Source of the DNA: Polymyxa betae
Taxonomy: Eukaryota; Endomyxa; Phytomyxea; Plasmodiophorida; Plasmodiophoridae
Assembly: GCA_003693705.1 (NCBI GenBank)
Contig: RBZT01000286.1
Coordinates: 62,001-126,000, forward strand
Direction: 5' to 3'
DNA length: 64,000 nt
The number at the start of each line of letters is the position of its first letter. The stretch's first letter is position 1. This document shows positions 59,980 to 64,000 of the stretch, piece after piece. The notes under the pieces are model-generated. The model was given only the letters and a program-made list of their open reading frames with translations, had not been told where the DNA came from and did not search any database. A program made the translations under genes and the position numbers.

Positions 59980-62900
59980 TTACATTTTGCTATCCAGCAA
60001 ATCATGCTCTTTCAAGATGTCGGATAAGAGCGATGTCTTGAGCACTTGTAAGTAGAATGTGTGGAATTTTGGGCAATCAGCTTTGACACCAGGTAAACTG
60101 TGCAGTTTGTGGATGGCAATGATGAAAGATGACAGAATACGACGAATATCACTATCCGATGGATTTCTTTTCACTTGAGCCAGGCAATTCTTGACAGCAG
60201 GTAGAAAATACATCGGAAGATCTTCGAAGAAGCCAATCTAACAGATTCGATCAATGAATGCCAAGAAATCGAATACGCACATACAGAAACACCAGGAGTT
60301 AAGCTGGAGGCGATACCAGCCATGATGTCATACGTGCTGCATTGTAATTCAAAATCCGGGTCATTGACACCGTGCTTGGCTAGCTCAATAATAATGAATT
60401 TAAAGGGGATGTGTTCCGGATACAATTCTGTAATGGTTTTCAAACAGGAATAAGCCGCTTGACGAAGAAGTAATCCTTCATCGACAGTTTCTAAAAACCA
60501 CCATTAGCATAAGCGACATAAGATCGAGGCAATCTAACCTTGAAATGCACCGAAGTCGATTTTGCGGATCAGCTCATTTTTCAAATGAATTTCCTCTGCA
60601 GCCCAAGACGTTAAATTTTCAAGGATTGCGTCCAGATTGGAGATCGATCTGGTGGAATTTAGAAGGGCAATCAAAGCCAAATAAGCTTGACGTTTGACTG
60701 CCAAATCTAGAGCAAAATGAGGAACTCATCATTAGCTAAAATGCCAATACAAACCAGAATCATGCAGCAGCGGAAGAAGCAATTCTGCTGGGATGCCTTC
60801 GTCACGTATTTGGGCATAATAGAATTTAATAGCTGTCACTATACTAGCTCGAAGTAAACGCGATGGAGATTTTAGAGCCGATTGGATTTGCGAAGCCAGA
60901 TGCGAGCGATCAAGCGCCAATAATTTTCCAATACATTCGGAAGCAATGGTTCGAACACCTGTAAGATTCTTCTTAATAATGAATCGCTGAGAAAAGTGTA
61001 TGATCGACCTTCATCTTCCGAATCTGCATGTCTCATTAAAACAGGAAATATCGTATTCGTAACATCCAAAGAGATCCGATCAGGTTCCACTGAAATTAAT
61101 ACTTCCTGAAACAAGGTTGTGACAACATTTGGGGGAGCATACTGGCCCATTGCATACCTTGAGAGCATGTAAGGGGAAGCAAACTGATTCTGTCTCGGAT
61201 TGTACAACACGATCTAGAAGTGATGGAAGCAACGAAGTTGGGTTCGCTGATGTGCAAGCACCAAGTGACGTTGCAGCTGATGCTTTAACATGTTCATTTT
61301 CACAATTGATATATGACGATAAGAATGAGAACAGGTGATTCAAGAAAGGTTCAGGAAGAGGAGATAAACGCGATACCTCGCCTACAGAAACAGACTTCAG
61401 ATTCCTATGCAAAAACAATTCATGGCAACAAGAGAGGAGTAAGAGGATTCCTACCGAATATAATCAAGAAGAGCTGCAAATAACCAGATTTTGTGTTGCT
61501 GTCAACGGAAGATAGCAAATTCGTGATTTCTTGGACAAGAGTTCCTTGATCGAATCGTGTCACAAAACCTGATAAATGTGGAGGTGAACTGAACAGTGAA
61601 ATAGAGTAATAATAAGATTCATACAAGCAGCAATAGCAGATCCAAGAGGTGCAAGCTGAACATCAGGATTGGAACCAATCTCCATCAGACGTGTAATGAG
61701 ATGTTGATACTCGTTATCAGAATGTGATTGACAAATAGCAACCAAGAGAGCTTGTGATGATTGCAGTGATGATCGATGTTGTGAATCTGCATTAGATAAT
61801 ACACGAATGGCTTGATCTGTAAGAGAACGAACAACATCACGTTCCTGTAATAATACATTTGATAATGACATTTTTGAGATCTATGCAGAGCATACTGGAC
61901 TAAATTGTCGTTGTTTGGCTAACCTAAGAACATTCGCACAAAGGTTATGCATGCTGGTAATAACAGATGCATCATCCAGATTAACACAGACTTGTAAGCA
62001 ATCATTCAGCATCGATACAGCAATTGATGCCGGATATCGACTGACAAATGCAGACATCGTGGATAAATCTGAAAAGAAGAAGGTTCAGAAGATGATGGTA
62101 TAGAAATGGCAGAGGAACGAACATGGTGAAATGGTATTAGCATCTTTGTCTTTATGGCTAACAAGTTCAAGTAGTGTTTTAAATATACGAGAAGCGCATG
62201 GCTCTAATGCTTGATAAACTGATGATACATTCGAATTTGCCATAACAGTTAAACATTGAAGTCCTGTAGTAGCAACATTTCGAATTTCAACACAGGAGAG
62301 GAATAACTCCAGACAGTTTTGGAAATCGGAACTGTCCAGCGATCCACCTGTAACATCCATCAGATGAAACAACAGACCGAGAAACTCAAATGAAAAAGCG
62401 CCTCACCAAAGCAGGGGCAAAAATCAGCCAAAGCCGAACAGGCATAAATATGCACTTCTGTAGGACAGCTGGGAAGTTTCTTCGCGATCTCAAATAATGG
62501 CTGGAATAGGAGAATCATTTCAGGGATTTCAGACTGATCATCATTAATGTGAAGACTCTTGCAAAGTGCAGCAGCACTTTCAAATGGAGCCACTGATAGC
62601 TTGTCTATCATGTTGGGTCAGAAAGGTTGCAGACAACAGATTCAAGAAAACAGACTGGAATCATCATTGATGACGGTTATTAGCGCCTGTAATATAGACT
62701 GAATATTCATCAAGCGTAGACGTGAACCTGGCAATAAACTAGTCAATGCTTTTAGAGTCTCAAGTCCAATTAGTTGAACGGATGTGTCGCTCTTATCAAC
62801 AATTTCTGAAGAACAGATGAATACGTTGGACATAAGAGAAGTGATAATGAAAACCTGAAAGTGCAAATGACAGGACTTCATCTGATTCCGAGAATACTCG

Positions 62901-64000
62901 AATTCCGAACAATGTTAAGATGGCTAATAAAGTATTGGCAGTGGAACGTTTTACTTCCAACTTAGCAGACATAATCTCAGGTCGTAACCTCGACATAATT
63001 TCCGATAAATATTCTGATGCGATATTGTCGACAGAGACATCGGAAGAGAGGCTCGAGAGCCTTTTCAGAAGAACGGAAAATGTGTCGAATACTTGAGCCT
63101 GAATATTTCTGAGATTTTTTCGTGAAGGATGATGTTGTCAGGTTATTGATACCTGAACAGCAGCGTCACGTTCGTTGAATCGATCCAAAAGTTGATTCAA
63201 GAGAGATGGAATATTGGTCAGAAAAGCAGATTTGAATGATCTGCAGCTGATCCATTCTGACAATAATCTTAAGGCTGCTAATCGCACCTAAAATCAACTA
63301 AGACGAACTCCAACCAGCACATTAAACGATATTCCGAATCGAAAGATCGACCCAACAACGGAGCGTTTTTACCTTCCAAGTAGTATCACCAGCGTCCTCT
63401 TCTGGTGCCATATCAGGTTCTAGACCCCAATCATCACCATCATATTCATCCATAGCGGTATCGATATCGTCATTCTCAACGAAATTCGGATCCAAAGTCA
63501 TCAACGTTAGAGCCGTGTTTAACAAGCTGCATCTGAACCGTTAGTAAGACGATTAGGCATAGGCAAATCGATAGACCTGGAGCGATATGCAGCCACGTAT
63601 TGGGGCCCGAATCGCACCAGGCATTCCAGTACGACCAAGGCCTGATAGCGAATAGTGACCATCTCCTCCTATGAAATCGTTACGAAACGGCCCAGTTAGA
63701 AGGCCCTGAGCACATACTTTGGCATCCTCAAAGTTCACTGCCTGATTCGGTACGATGATCTTCTCCAGAACCGGCATAATCGATGACGAATGCTGCACCA
63801 GACGCGATCCAGCTTTACGGGCCATATCAGACAGGGTCAGGACCAGTACGGCCAGTTTCTCATCCGGCAGATCTGATGAGATTCGCTTGGTGATCTCTTG
63901 CACTAAGTTTGCCAATTGTTGTGATGGACAGAAATTGGTGAATGAAGCCACAACACTCGGTATTAGACTGAATACAGATAATGAGTTTCATGCAGAGAAT
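59980..64000 (-). CDS. CAND1: CAND1 (TIP120) cullin-exchange factor, 5' end outside window
   Basis: A HEAT-repeat protein that binds unneddylated cullin-RBX1 and exchanges substrate receptors. Reading right to left: KRISSDLPDEKLAVLVLTLS, ARKAGSRLVQHSSSIMPVLE, VTIRYQALVVLECLVRFGPQ, TLMTLDPNF with an acidic loop (DEYDGDDWGLEPDMAPEED) followed by TTWKVKTLRCW, the CAND signature between repeats. Further HEAT exons follow, including MLSRYAMGQYAPPNVVTTL, HVKASAATSLGACTSANPTS and EHIPFKFIIIELAKHG, ending LLKEHDLLDSKM-like at 59980. About fifteen short introns split the visible part. The first roughly 200 residues lie past 64000. Confidence 0.88.

Overview
The window is nuclear DNA from a unicellular or fungus-like eukaryote. 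Almost every gene is split by short GT-AG introns, most of them 42-60 nt, and all three standard stop codons are used. Genes lie close together on both strands with small gaps. I see no bacterial operon structure, no CRISPR array and no convincing tRNA or rRNA. The content (HECT ligase, beta-adaptin, CAND1, RRP5, PEX11, LSm6, eS19) is general eukaryotic. Three genes narrow the guess only weakly: a GT69 CAP59-type mannosyltransferase (best known from fungi), an expansin-like protein and a bacterial-type class II HMG-CoA reductase. A plasmodiophorid-like protist or an early-diverging fungus would fit, but the sequence alone does not decide this.

Layout. 1-10.4 kb: the 3' part of a HERC-like HECT ubiquitin ligase, an unknown gene, a HEAT/DH/PH RhoGEF, and an unrecognised nuclear-looking protein. 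10.4-16.8 kb: a gene-poor stretch with F-box pseudogene pieces, a decayed pogo-like transposase, a short tandem duplication, a divergent and possibly broken PPTC7-type PP2C phosphatase, a long hairpin and a MITE-like element with 23-bp perfect inverted ends. 16.8-26.5 kb: AP-1/2 beta-adaptin, class II HMG-CoA reductase, a small unknown gene, a membrane-tailed expansin-like protein, a small acidic coiled-coil protein, and a polytopic RING-H2 ligase. 26.6-29.3 kb: a large secreted repeat protein with a PGKP-type low-complexity arm and four related ~85-residue helical modules. 29.7-35.5 kb: LSm6 (three tiny exons, one with a GC-AG intron), LCMT1, an OB-fold protein, ribosomal protein eS19 and EXO1. 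35.6-43.0 kb: one gene encoding two complete SF1 helicases (UPF1-like, then UvrD/TRANK1-like) in one ~2,420-residue protein. 43-48.4 kb: decayed sequence around GT69 and FtsJ-type methyltransferase genes. 48.4-64 kb: RRP5, an SLC19-type vitamin carrier, GDP-mannose pyrophosphorylase, PEX11, a secreted CAP-domain protein, and most of CAND1, which runs off the right edge.

Functional threads. Ubiquitin control recurs: HERC-like HECT, RING-H2, and CAND1, which exchanges cullin substrate receptors; F-box remnants also occur. GDP-mannose pyrophosphorylase makes the donor that a GT69 mannosyltransferase would use. Three secreted or surface proteins (expansin-like, PGKP-repeat, CAP-domain) suggest a wall-bearing or host-interacting cell. 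RRP5, FtsJ, LSm6 and eS19 serve RNA and ribosome metabolism; EXO1 and the dual helicase serve nucleic-acid repair or surveillance. Splice junctions were worked out by hand from reading-frame continuity and family conservation and have not been checked against transcripts.
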